DNA of 64,000 nucleotides, taken from positions 32,405,502 to 32,469,501 of the forward strand of contig NC_059477.1 in NCBI RefSeq assembly GCF_018139145.2. Direction: 5' to 3'. The translations under genes were made by a program, and so were the position numbers. Positions 36,561 through 47,838 of this stretch are shown piece by piece. Source of the stretch: Gymnogyps californianus. Taxonomy: Eukaryota > Chordata > Aves > Accipitriformes > Cathartidae. The notes beneath the pieces were generated by a model. The model saw only the letters and a list, made by a program, of their open reading frames with translations. It ran no database searches and was not told where the DNA came from. The first letter of the stretch is position 1, and each line of letters begins with the position of its first letter.

Positions 36561-39500
36561 AGAGAGAGTTTTGCATCATGAGGGCTCTGGGAATCACAGG
36601 ATGTTTAATTATAACATCACCTGGCCAGGAGAGAGTTGATACCAGTGTGACATGTGAAACTGGAAACCAAAGAGAGTCTGGAGAAAGAGGCGAAATTGGT
36701 TCCCGCTTCTCACGCAGGTATCTTGTCTGATATTTCAGTGACATTTACAGTGATTAAATAGATAGAGAGGATCTGTAAACCTGTGATTTAAGTTTTTTTT
36801 TTTTTTTAAATTATTTTAAAAAAAGGTCGTTGGGGATTTGAAAGAAAGCCTTTATGGTCTCTCTAGTTATCAGTAGGGGAAGACTTGGTACTACACCAGC
36901 TCATGAGAGGCTGGCCTCATGGCATCTCTTTTCTTGAAGAAATAACTGTTAACTATCTCAGCTATAATTTGAACTAACCAAAAAAGTATTGCACACTGGG
37001 GAACTGCTTCTTCCAGCCTCACTTCTTTCTGTCATTTGTATGAATAATGCCATGTCATGTGTTAGCATAATATACTCCCCATGTTCTTGCTGTATTTTGA
37101 AGCATCGACTTCATCTTTCTTTCTCCCCTCTTTGATGGTTTCAGTGCTGTTGCATTCCTGGTGTTTCACGTCAATCCGATATGAGCTAATGACAGCAGGA
37201 AAAGTTATAATTCTGATAATTTTATTTATTTATCATTTGGTGATACCAAAAGCCTCAAGGAGGGTCTAAGGTCTTTCCCAGGTCCTGTACGGGTGCCTGC
37301 TGCCTGGCATCCAGATTTGAGAATGTGTTTAAGCACCTAACTTTTATTTTAGGCTCCTAGGTCTGTACTGAAATAAGTAAGAATTTAGGGTCCAGATTCA
37401 TCAGGATATTTAGACTTTTATTTTCCATTGATTTCAGTAGCTACAGTCTTTATATATAAAGACTTACTAAGTCAGGCAGTGAACATGAAGTAGGTTGTGT
37501 GGATGCAGGTTATGGAGTGAGCACTGTAGCCTCATAAATATTTTGATAACAGTCCATAAGTAAACTCTTAAGTTAATGAGTCACATGTAAAAATGCCTTT
37601 TGAAATCTGTGCTTTGCTGCATTAACTGCTGCAGCTGAGGCACATGATCCTCTTGATGTGGCCTGGCAGCAGGGGGGACAGCACACCAAGTCGTGCTCAT
37701 GTTGATTCGGTACCTCCAGAGGTGATAGGTCTTTCCTTGCCAAAATTATAACCTCTACACCTGGACACTAGTGCTGTTATAACTCCAGCAGACACATATG
37801 GAGCTAGTTTTCCAGCTGGCAACAGCAGCTTATTTTTATTTGATGGCACTTGAGTCCTAAGTGGGGAATATGCTATTATTAATAACTTACTGAAAATCTT
37901 TTGTAGTGAATTTATCGCTAATGCAAAATGTATTTTCCTTTTTTTGAAATAGCTTCTCTGATTGCTTGTTGCATACTGATGGATATGGGGGCAATGGCCT
38001 ATGTAGAGACTTGGATTCATGGTAACGATTTCTTCTCTGCTGACTTTGAAGTGACTACATTGGAAACTTACTGGTTTCATTTTGTCATTATTATTAATGT
38101 AAATCTGAACTGTAACTTCTAGTTATTCACCAAATGTTTCTCATAGGTACTGTAACCAATAGCTAAATTTGGCAGGGAGAGTGTCCTATCCAAAACCCAC
38201 AGGCAGCAGTGAGGTAGAGATCACGTTGTCACACACAGTTGTGTTGCCGGTATTATGGTATACATGAATAGCCACATTCAGGGTCCTGTTAGGTTAGCGG
38301 CTGCTCATTCATGCCTAGGATAAGAGGTGTAACCTTCACCTACCAGGAGGAACTTCATGTCTTAATATACAACGCATACAAATTGTGGGGAAGAGAGATT
38401 GTATTATAAAGCCCTAAAAGCTGGCAGGTGACACTCCTGCTGTCTGTACCTCTCTGAAGCATTTTGTTTAAGACTAAGGGTGACTTCAGGGCAGGATCAG
38501 GAGATTTTGGTCACCAGCTAACCTTCGAGGAGAGAAAATAACCCTTGGAGGACAAAGTGCTTATTTACTCACTGTGCTGTACATCTACATGGTGCTTCTC
38601 AGCAGGTTTTTATTTAAGAGGGGAACATATAGTATCCCTCTGCCCCTGCCTGAATCTATTCTTTTAAATGTCTTGTGACAGTCTTGGAGTTGCTGCCCCA
38701 ATTTCTGTGACCCCAGAGTCAGGGCAGTGTAGCACATCGTGCTGATGGGTACCCATGCCCCATCAGCAGTGGCTGCCCTCAGTTGGGCTTCATGAAGGCC
38801 CCATGACCCATGGCACAGGTCCTCACTGGGATTTGCAAGGCACTGGTTATCCATCTCCCTTTATTTTCAGCAAGATCTCAATGCTGTTTTAACTTCCCCT
38901 GGCTCTCTTGGAAATTTCAGCCTGACTCCTTCCTAAGCTGGGTAGAGGAGCTGTACCCTGCATGCAAAACTGGTGTTTCATATCAACAAGGAGGGCTGAG
39001 GTGCAAACTGAGTTAAGAAACCTTAGCAAATCTCCATTAATGTTTTTCAGTCCTAATAAACACTTTTAATATAATCTCTCAAACTGCTGGAGGAAGGCAC
39101 TGAGATGGAGCTAGCATACAGTCTTACACCTTTGAAGGGAAATAATAAGTAACTGTGCTCAATGAAGTAGGCTGATACCCAAATGCAGTCGGTTCAATGG
39201 TTAAGAAACGCTGTTTAGTTACATACTGAATCTCTTCTGTGCTCTGAGGTGTAAATTCATCTCCATTAGCTCTCAGTTAGGTTCCTGTGCCATCAGGTGC
39301 CTCTCAAAGCCTAGTGCTAGTTTTGATGCCATCACAGCAGGGCAGTGGTACCCACACCATTGGTGGGCATCTGGGGCAGCCTCTTCAAACACAGCCTCAA
39401 AATGTGCAGCCCATTTGTGCTGGCAGGAGAAAAAGGCTTGTGAGGTCCTGTGTCACTCCTGCAAGCACTAAATTTAGAGGGTCCCTGTGTCATTACAGAT

Positions 39501-42500
39501 AGATTTGTTGTTTGTAGGCAAAAGAGACCTGGAGACCTCCCCTTTCCACAGATGTTAGTTTTTCATTAATATCAAAGAGACTATTTGTGCTTCTCAACCT
39601 GAACATGGGGCCAAAGTGATAACTGCTCTTACTCTTACAAAATACTTCAACCAGAAAGAGGAAATGTCTGAATTTGTATAGTCCAGCTTTGAAAAAACAC
39701 TGGCTTTCCCTTCGTAAGAAAAAAGATTTTGTGTTGAAGGAGAAATGAAAAACATTCCCAGACCTGGGTAAGGCTCTTACATAAGCTGTCCTTTCTTTTC
39801 AGATGCCCAGCAGTAAATGATGCAAATGAAAAGGATACAGTGTGGGGAGTACAATTTCAGTGTAATCTTCCCCCTCACGACTGATGCTTGAATGATTTTA
39901 TTATAAGAACAACATGGTTTGGGGCACAGTGTCAGAAAGTCAGCTCTTGCCTGGAGCACGCATTTGAACGTCAGTAACCCCTCTGTTGCCCGTTGTCCAG
40001 AGAAATCCCATTTCCTTATCTTTTAAAACTTTTTCTCTCTCTTTCCATGCTGAATTCTACCACTGAATTTCAAACACAAACCCACTGAAAAGGGAAATGC
40101 GCTCATGTAGAGTGGCTTTTCAGTGGCATTAGTAAACAGGCTATAACATATGTGGATTGCTTCTTGTTAGTGTAAATTAATATTAGGCATCAGTGTTTGT
40201 AGTGTGACTAGGTCTTACCAGGTTGTAACCGAAACGCTTCGCCACTGTCACTCGCTTCAGGAAAAGCCTGCAGGTGCTCTTTGGGAAGGTGCTATGTTAG
40301 GGAGAAGCATGCAAGGTGGGCTATGACAGTGGTTTGTGGCACTGCAGGCATGGGGAGGTGAAAAGGTACTGCATGAGTGACTGGATTTCAGCCTTCCCCC
40401 AAGAAGGGATTTTACTTCAGAGAAATATGTGCTGTGTTGGTACTGAAGGAACAGTTTGCCCACGTCAGGGAGAAAATACAATCCCAGAGATCATGTGGAG
40501 GGATAAATGAGCATCAGTGAGATTTACCTTATGTAAACATATACTAGGCAAACTGTCATTGCTCTGTAGTTTGTGCTGTCCAGGGGCTATGCCAAAGCCT
40601 GTTTATTTTGGGAGAAGGACTTCTTGTCTTGACCCACGTGTGCCAGCTATTTTGAGGGATATAATTAATTTTTAGTATGTGGTCAATCCGTAACTTATCT
40701 TACCTTCAGGCCAGTGCAGAAGTGCTGTGCTGAATTACAGCCTCCCACAGGGAGTGCCAAATGGGTGTAACTCATAGGAATAATAACCTTCCTAGGACAA
40801 CACGGGGCCTGTCCACCTGCAGCAGCTTGGGTTGCCCCATACTGCTCCCTGCTTGGGACGTGGAGATGCTGACCTGAATTCTCTCAGTCGTTGCTTGTCA
40901 TCTTATTTCAAATGTTAAGCTCTCTGGAGTGGGTGTTGTCTTTACTGTGTATATGGTGGTCAGCTCAATTTTCGTTGAAAGCTTTAGCTGCTGCTGTAAC
41001 ACAAACAATAGTGAAAAGGCAAATAGCTGCTGCTGGGAGGAACGCAGCTTGTGCTGCTGACCCAGAGCAGCAGGGATGGGGGAGCTGCTCTCCCACCTTC
41101 TGTACGGATCATGTGGACCCTCAGAGGAGAGCAGCCTTCCTCACCCAACACCATAGCGCTGGACTTTGTTTTCTGGGAATCGAATAAACCCTGGGGGTGG
41201 CTGGGATGAGAGAAGCAGCAGTGGGAGCATGAGGGCAAGAAGGAAACGTTTGGCTGGTGTGCAAAAAGGGGAGAGAGGGTTTACATTGCCTTTGATAGCA
41301 CGTGAAGAGGGTTGCAGTGGAGCAACTGCTGCAAAGTGGAGAGCTTTGGGTGCTGGTGAGCTGATGGGTTAAATGGTGATTCAGTGGCTGCTTTCTGATA
41401 TTCAGGCCTGCTCAGCTAGCTGCTCTAGCTAATAAAAAATTTGATGTTTTCTCGGGTGTAATTTTTAACTAAAGCATGTTTCCTCCAAAAACATGCTTCC
41501 TTTCCCTTTCCACCCTCCACCTCTGTTTAGTGCCCAGCCCCAGGCAGCAATCAATTCCCAGAGCCGTAGAGATGAAGCGCTCAGCACTTTTCAGCTTCTG
41601 CACTTTTGGACGTCACATTAAAACCTTTACTCTTGGCTGGCTGTGTAGGGCCGCAGCACATTTTACAAGTCTGAGGGCATCTTGCACGACAGGGAAGTAT
41701 TTATGCAAAGGAAATAGTTTTTCTGCCCAGCACGTTATTAAACTAGAAAATTCATTGTGAGAGGAGGTTGTAGGGATTGAAATTATAAATGGATTCAGAA
41801 AGGGATTAAATGAATTCATGAAAGTAGAAGTCCAGCAAAAAAGCTTACAAAACAGTTTAATTAGAATTTGTTTCAGAGAAAACTCTTAAACCACTGTTTG
41901 CTGGAAGAGCATCCTGGAGAAGGGTCACTTGTCAGGTGTCTGGGTCTTTATACCTCCTTCATGAGGTTCCTCTAGTTATATCAGTCCTTCCTTGGGCCGG
42001 GCTTAGGGCTGAACAAGTATAGCACTTCAGCACTGATGTTCTCCAGTATGATGCCTGTTTCTTGGTGACTTAAAAATTAGGTTTTTTGCTGTGCAAAGTA
42101 TGAGGATAAAAAGAAAAGAGTTAGTAGGATAAATAAAGGTAAGACATGCGCACATATATTCTCTCTGGTCTCAAGAGACCAGCACAGTGAGGGCTCTCCC
42201 AAAAAACCAAAGCAGCTTCTTGGGACCTGTGGGCACATGAGTTTCGTGGATATGGATACTCTGTTCCTGCTCATGGCTCTTTGTGTGTCCTGTGCAAACT
42301 GAGCTTTAAAGACAGCATAGAAACATTTTTTTTCTGCCTTAACTCACTGTATGGGTATTATTTGGCAAATTATTTTAAACAGCAAGACATTTGAGAAAAT
42401 CTGCAAGGTTTTGAGTAATCTGTAAACAAAATTAGAGGCTTAATTTGGCAAGTGAATTAGTTACTCTGAAGCTTTTGCTGGTCTTTGATTTTAGGCCAGG

Positions 42501-44046
42501 TAGTATTATTTTTGTAGTTGATATTGCTTATGTTCCTATTTAAATGTCATCATGCCTTATCGAACTCTAAATATGTCACCTGTAGTAGTGTGTAAGGAGT
42601 CAATGTGTTTTGTTTTTTTACCAAGCATGGGAAAATACTGGTGTATAAACATCTTGCAATCTTGATTTCCTTTACAACTTCTTTAAGTGGTTAACAACTG
42701 CAAAAACCTGACTTCAAACACTTCCTGCAACTACTTAGGGATTAATTTGAATTAAGATAATTCAAGTGTTGGCATATAACTACGAGTCGGGCTTTAAAAA
42801 AAAAAATCTTTGCAAAATGAAAGGATTAAATTTTTTTTCCTAATAAAAACAAACAGCTGTGTCTCCCATATGGTATTCTCTTGTAAAATATTTACATTTG
42901 AAAGGCGCCCAGACTCCTTGCAGTAGAATACAATTTAAACAATGAGCATAAGTGAACAGAAATCTGTTGCTGTCAGCTCTGATCACAAAGGTTTTTAGCA
43001 TGCACCTTCCCCCTTCCCACCCCTCTGCGCTCAGCATTAGGCTATCATAGTGTTGGAAGATTTTCATTGTCGAGTAACTCAGTGTTTCCCTTTCTGAAGA
43101 AATAATAATTTTCATCAAGGCTCAACCTGGTGCAAGTCAAAGGGTGTGTGTGAGAAGGCGGCTGTTATGAAGGAACTGGGGAGAAAAAAAGCAAGGAAAG
43201 AAGGGAATGAACTATTAGTACATGAAATTTTGTAATGGTTCACTACTTTGAACTGCAGAAAAGTTGGCTGTAGGAGAGTGTCCCTGGAAGCACCATCGCT
43301 CCTTGGTTAGTGGAAGCAGTTTCCTTGGCTGCGTGGCTGCCAGAGTCTGTCTTTTTTAGCCTACTGCAAGGATGAATGTTAACTTTCCAGCTGGAATTGC
43401 TCTGTTTGCTTTCACAGTGAAAACAGAACTAACAATTCTGGTAATGTTATTAAAAAATATTTGTCATGTCAAAAAGTCTTGCTGCCTGTAGTTACGTTTA
43501 AACATCCCAAACTGAATAGCAACATTCAAACTCAGCTAGAGTATTTGATTAGGCTCGGTTAATAGTTACTAATGGGTGTGCAGCTTTTATGTATGACTCG
43601 AGGGAGAGAATGGGGGAATTAATGGCAAACTTATTTGGAAAGCTGTGAATGACTAAAGAGCTACAAGGTCTTGAACCTCATCCTGTCCTATGCATGGCGG
43701 GGGGGTAAGGCTACTGCCAGGCCTGCTTCATAAAGCAAAGGGTCTGATTTTACCAGATTAAGGCAAGATCTTAATAGAAAACAAAACAGTTTGTAGGTCT
43801 GATGAATGCAGGGGTGATGGGAGTTTCTTTTTTCTTGCCTTTTTTTTTTGTTTTATTTTAAACAAGTTTCTGTTTTGTCTCAAGCCCACAGCAATCTCTT
43901 TGCTGGCTGTGTTTGCTGTTGACGTTATGCTCTGCAGAGCAACGGGGACCTCAGTCTGTAGCGTTTCAGCAACAAACTACGATTACAGACTCTTTCATAG
44001 TGCGGGACACAATCTCCTGAGTTTGCCAGATACCCACAGTAGCTTA
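36561..44046. other. Unique non-coding DNA
   Basis: No gene recognised; the longest frame is 127 codons on the minus strand (37697-38080). It holds a T15 run at 36793-36807, an old fragment at 37328-37440, and a hairpin at 42165-42182 (CTGGTCTC, AA, GAGACCAG). A GC-richer patch at 41000-41360 has open frames on both strands but no coding signature. Confidence 0.65.
37328..37440. repeat. Ancient repeat fragment, 'taggcacctaa' type
   Basis: The text GTTTAAGCACCTAACTTTTA, TTTTAGGCTCCTAGG, GGGTCCAGATTCATCAGGAT and TCCATTGATTTCAGTAG resembles an old turtle/bird repeat with 'ccagattcatcaaggtatttaggcacctaac..cattgatttcaatgg'. Strongly decayed; orientation is unclear because that repeat is palindromic. 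Confidence 0.4.
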
Positions 44047-44295
44047 CTAAGGCCTTGTCTCTTGAGGAGTTGTATCACTAGTAAAACCACCAGTGCTACT
44101 AAACAATACATCACTCCTTAATGTAAGCACAGTTTGGATAGTTAAAGGTGCTTTTCACAGAAAAGGCTGTTCCCCAGGACAAGGTCTACCTGCATGGACA
44201 GAGGTGAGCACTGCAATCATCCAACGTTGCTCACAGCAGGGCTTACACTGGGACAGTGTATTTATAACTGTATTGGTATAAAATCACATCCCTGG
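44047..44295 (+). mobile_element. Possible old DNA-transposon fossil
   Basis: The left end CTAAGGCCTTGTCTCTTGAG followed by GAGTTGTATCACTAGTAAAA resembles the terminus of a non-autonomous DNA element common in turtles ('taaggccttgtctacac..aaaagttgtaccggtataa'). Near 44258-44293 the reverse complement gives TTTTATACCAATACAGTTAT, similar to internal parts of the same element. The middle is not recognisable. The assignment rests on memory only. Confidence 0.3.
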
Positions 44296-45976
44296 CTAGC
44301 AGTCACACGCGGAGGAAAACTGGGTGCAGACCTGGCTTTGGTAATTAGAGAAATCCGTGCAGTTTTACTTTTCATTTTATGTCACACCTGTTTACCAAGG
44401 CCTCTTGGCATAAGCCTCGCTAAGCTCCCCTGCAGTCCATGAAGATATAGAAGTGTATTATGAAGGAAGCTGTTTTACCCTATGCAACGCCATCATGACA
44501 TCCCGAAGAATTAGTTTCCAGCACAACTTCGTCCTTTCCCCTGGTTTTCCTGTTCTTCCCATTCTGCGTGAGCGCTTTTCTAGTCGTAGTAAAAGAGTAT
44601 TTCCCTTTTGAGTTGTTAATCAGCTCCATCCAGTGCATGTTGCTCCTCAGGAATAAATATGAACACCTGATAGGAAGATAGTTTTATGCTTTTTGGTAAT
44701 AAGCCACAAGATGGTCCAAAAAAGCTGCATCTTTTTATTATATGCAATGTTTAGACTTTGGGAATAGTTTATATTCAGAAATAATATATTGCCAGTGCCT
44801 TGAGAAAAGCCATGAGACTAAAGAATGCTTGTTTTTGTTGCTTAAAAAAGATTGTAATGATAATGTTTATGACACATCTGATGTTTGAGATAAACTTGTT
44901 ATTGGGGTGTGAAGCAGCATGCTGGTTTACTTGCTGTTTTGAATGGAGGAATTCAAAGTTCTGGGTTTACAAATGCATTTTTTCTTAACTGAAAAAGAGA
45001 CTCTCAAGAAGTCAGAATACACGAGCAGATAATCTGCATGCTAAACTGATGGTGTCTTTGAATAAGTCCGAATGATGGATTTCTGACACAAGTGCTACAA
45101 ACTAGTGACCATTTTAAAAGAAATGCAGGAAAGGCACAGCTATTTTATACCGGAAAGGAAAGCACCAGGCATGTTTACATTTATTTCAGAGACCTACATC
45201 ACCTGTATGTGTTTTTGGACAGGTCTGGAGGAGATGGCAGGAAGATAATAGCAAGTTCAAGGGGTGCTGCTTACAGCAAAAAACCCCAAAGCAATGTTTT
45301 TAACCCCTTGCTGGCTGCTGCTTTTCTCTTTCACCATGTGTTGCCCTGGAACAGCTGTCAGCAGCTCTGAGCACACCAGGCTCAACGCACACAAAGGCTC
45401 GGCGACACGAAGGTTATGACCTAATGTTAATAGTGCTGCCATTTATTGTGTGGCTGCCATGGGACTTCCCCTGCTTTGTCTGGGGTCCTGCCTAACCTAA
45501 TATTCTCTTTAAAAGGCTTCCTTGCACAAGGAGGAATTATGAAATCAAACTTTCTCTTTTATTGTAGCAGTTTGTGTTTACTCTTGATGTGCTTGCTCAG
45601 AAAAGCTATTTTTGTCACCGCTGGGGAAAAGAGAGTAGGTTCCTGTGCATCCCGTTTAATCAGAGTTTCAAATGGTTGTTTTCTAGAGAACAACAACAAC
45701 AAAAAAATCAGGTCAGCAGTCAAGGGATCTTTTTATGTTGATGGTGACGGTTTTTATTCTGCAGGACTTATAATCTAGATGAGAGAGGCAAAAATACTTG
45801 GGGACAGATATCTGGCTCTGTAGAGTAAAAATGTTAAGTGTTGCTGCAAGGCTGAATGTAAGTCTTTTTCACTCGAGTGCTTTATTGTATTCAGTCATAT
45901 AGTGGTGTGATTTTTCAACATAGATTTTTGCCTTCCAATTTGCTTGTTAGGATCAGTGTGTAAAGTCTATGCACAT

Positions 45977-46003
45977 CTATTTTAAAACTAGTTTTTAAAA
46001 TAG
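45977..46003. repeat. AT-rich perfect hairpin
   Basis: CTATTTTAAAA, loop CTAGT, TTTTAAAATAG: 11-bp perfect arms. Such AT palindromes can extrude as cruciforms. No function is inferred. Confidence 0.8.
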
Positions 46004-46159
46004 TAGTTTGTTGTTTCCTACCAATCAGATGGTTGGAGGCATATATTTATTACATGCTTGGGGGTGTCTATTATATTCCCGCAACAATGATGTGAATAAA
46101 TACAGCAGATCAGCTATGATTAATGATGATAATAATAACTAAAAAAATCTGTCCTTAGA

Positions 46160-46200
46160 TATCTATCTATCTTCTATCTATCTATCTAGATAGATCTATC
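46160..46200. repeat. (TATC)n microsatellite with palindrome
   Basis: About eight TATC units with interruptions. Units change strand at ATCTATCT/AGATAGAT (46180-46195), a perfect 16-bp palindrome. Confidence 0.9.
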
Positions 46201-47449
46201 TTGTCTGCAATAGAAGATAAGTCTAATTCCAAAAGGGCAGCAGGGATGGAGCATTGTCCTCCAGTTCCAAAAGCATAAGCTCTTTGCTAGCAACATCTGT
46301 TCAAATTTGTCTGTGGTTATTAACTTGTAGCTGACCTGTAGTACATATTTGGGCAGTCCTTTTCAATACGGTGAAGGGCAGTAGTGCGTATACATGCTGG
46401 CCAATTCATTATAATTAATTTTGCAAACTGGGAAATCTTGAAGAGCAAAGGTTGATTAAGCACAGGATAATCGGAGCTGCAAAATTTGGTAAAATACTAT
46501 TAGGTTTTTACTGTGCCCAAGGGATACCTAGGGGAAAAGCAGATTATAGATACTTCATGGTAGAGACAATGGGATACAGTCCTGTCCAGAATTATTCCTG
46601 ATGTTTTTATGCAAGTCTGTAGTTAAACTTGCCCTTTGGTTAGATTTAATTTAAGATTCAAGTGCTAGAATGAGTAACATGTATTTCAGGTTCTTGTATC
46701 TGTTGTCTCTAGCTGGTGCCTAAAACTGAGGTGCCTGAAGTAACTATGTGCTTGTTAAAATCTTTGTCAGGTTTTCATTCAGAAAATGATAAATGGATGG
46801 GCAGGAACAGGAAATGTTTAAATCCTATGAACATAAAAGCCTCATGTGGCAGTAGAAACAGAATAGCGGCTTTTTGCCAAATGCCTGGGACAGACGCAGG
46901 GCCCTGAGCACCCCCACATACTTGTGATGCCGGCGCTCAGCCACATGGTGAAATTCTAGCTCGCCAACTTTGTTTCATTACTTGGAGAATCTGTTTCAAA
47001 TTTACTTATAAAAAAAACCCTAACCTATTAAATATGGCTCATTACCAAGTTTAGAGGATATCTGTAATGGATATTTCTCAAACTTGCAGGTAATGGAGGC
47101 TACCCTTTGGAGAGTTACCTAAAATGACCCTTTCCATGTTTAAACCATTTGCTACCACCACTGTGAAATGAATTATAAGGATTTTTTAAAGGAAAAACAT
47201 GTATTGATTAAAAGACTTCTGGGATCCTTTAGCTGTGGTTCAGATTTGTCACAATGACGATGCTGTCAGGTGTCTGATGTTTCACAACTGAATGTTGCAT
47301 AGGGGGACACCTATGTTTTATGTCACCAGAGGTGTATGAAAGCCCAGTGTCTTGGACAGGGGTCACTGGTGTGGCCTGTTGTTCAGCATCAACGTATCAC
47401 CTTTTGAAAAGTTGCTTACCAAAGTTGGTGGCAGGTTGTTTGCAAAGGA

Positions 47450-47838
47450 AATCATAGAAAATATGGACCTCAAGAGGTTGTCTAGTCTATCCCCTACTTC
47501 ATGGTGGGGACAGTGACTCTTGTGTTATATCTGGCAGCTCCTGCAAGGAGATGGCAGCAGCCCTTGCAGTGGGGTCTCTTCCAGCACTTCACTATGCCCT
47601 GTTTTCAGACGTTTTTTCTAAAACTTTATCTCATTTGCAGAAATTTAAACAGGAATCTGCAAGATTGAAGCTGTCCTTTCACGAATCTGTTTGAAAACCC
47701 TTAGTGTGTCTTTTCGTAGTCCTCTCTGATGAAATAACCCCAGCTCTTTCAGTCTTTCCCAGGAGCTTGTGTACTCTGGACCTCTGCACATTTGCACTCT
47801 TCTCTTCTGGCCTCTCTCCAATATGTCCATATCTCTCC
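47450..47838 (-). mobile_element. Old CR1 LINE 3' fragment
   Basis: On the plus strand the 3' end reads AATCATAGAAAATATGGACC then CTCAAGAGGTTGTCTAGTCT, the reverse complement of a CR1 3' end. The far end has AATAACCCCAGCTCTTTCAG and GGCCTCTCTCCAATATGTCC, which match the 'cagtttccctcagcct..ctggactctctccaatttgtcc' block of old CR1 families. On the minus strand a frame at 47645-47830 reads ERLKELGLFHQRGLRKDTLR, equivalent to the LRQVGLFSLEKRRLQGDL part of the younger copy. Many substitutions and probable indels show great age. The element is 5'-truncated and inactive. Confidence 0.85.

Larger units (their letters stand above)
44296..47449. other. Unique non-coding DNA
   Basis: No gene recognised; the longest frame is 110 codons (45446-45778, plus). 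It contains an AT hairpin at 45977-46003 and a TATC microsatellite at 46160-46200. The right end abuts the old CR1. Confidence 0.65.

Noticed and set aside
37660..37682. CTCF-like GCAGCAGGGGGGACA
   Set aside because: Key bases after the G run do not match the CTCF core well; similar weak matches are common.
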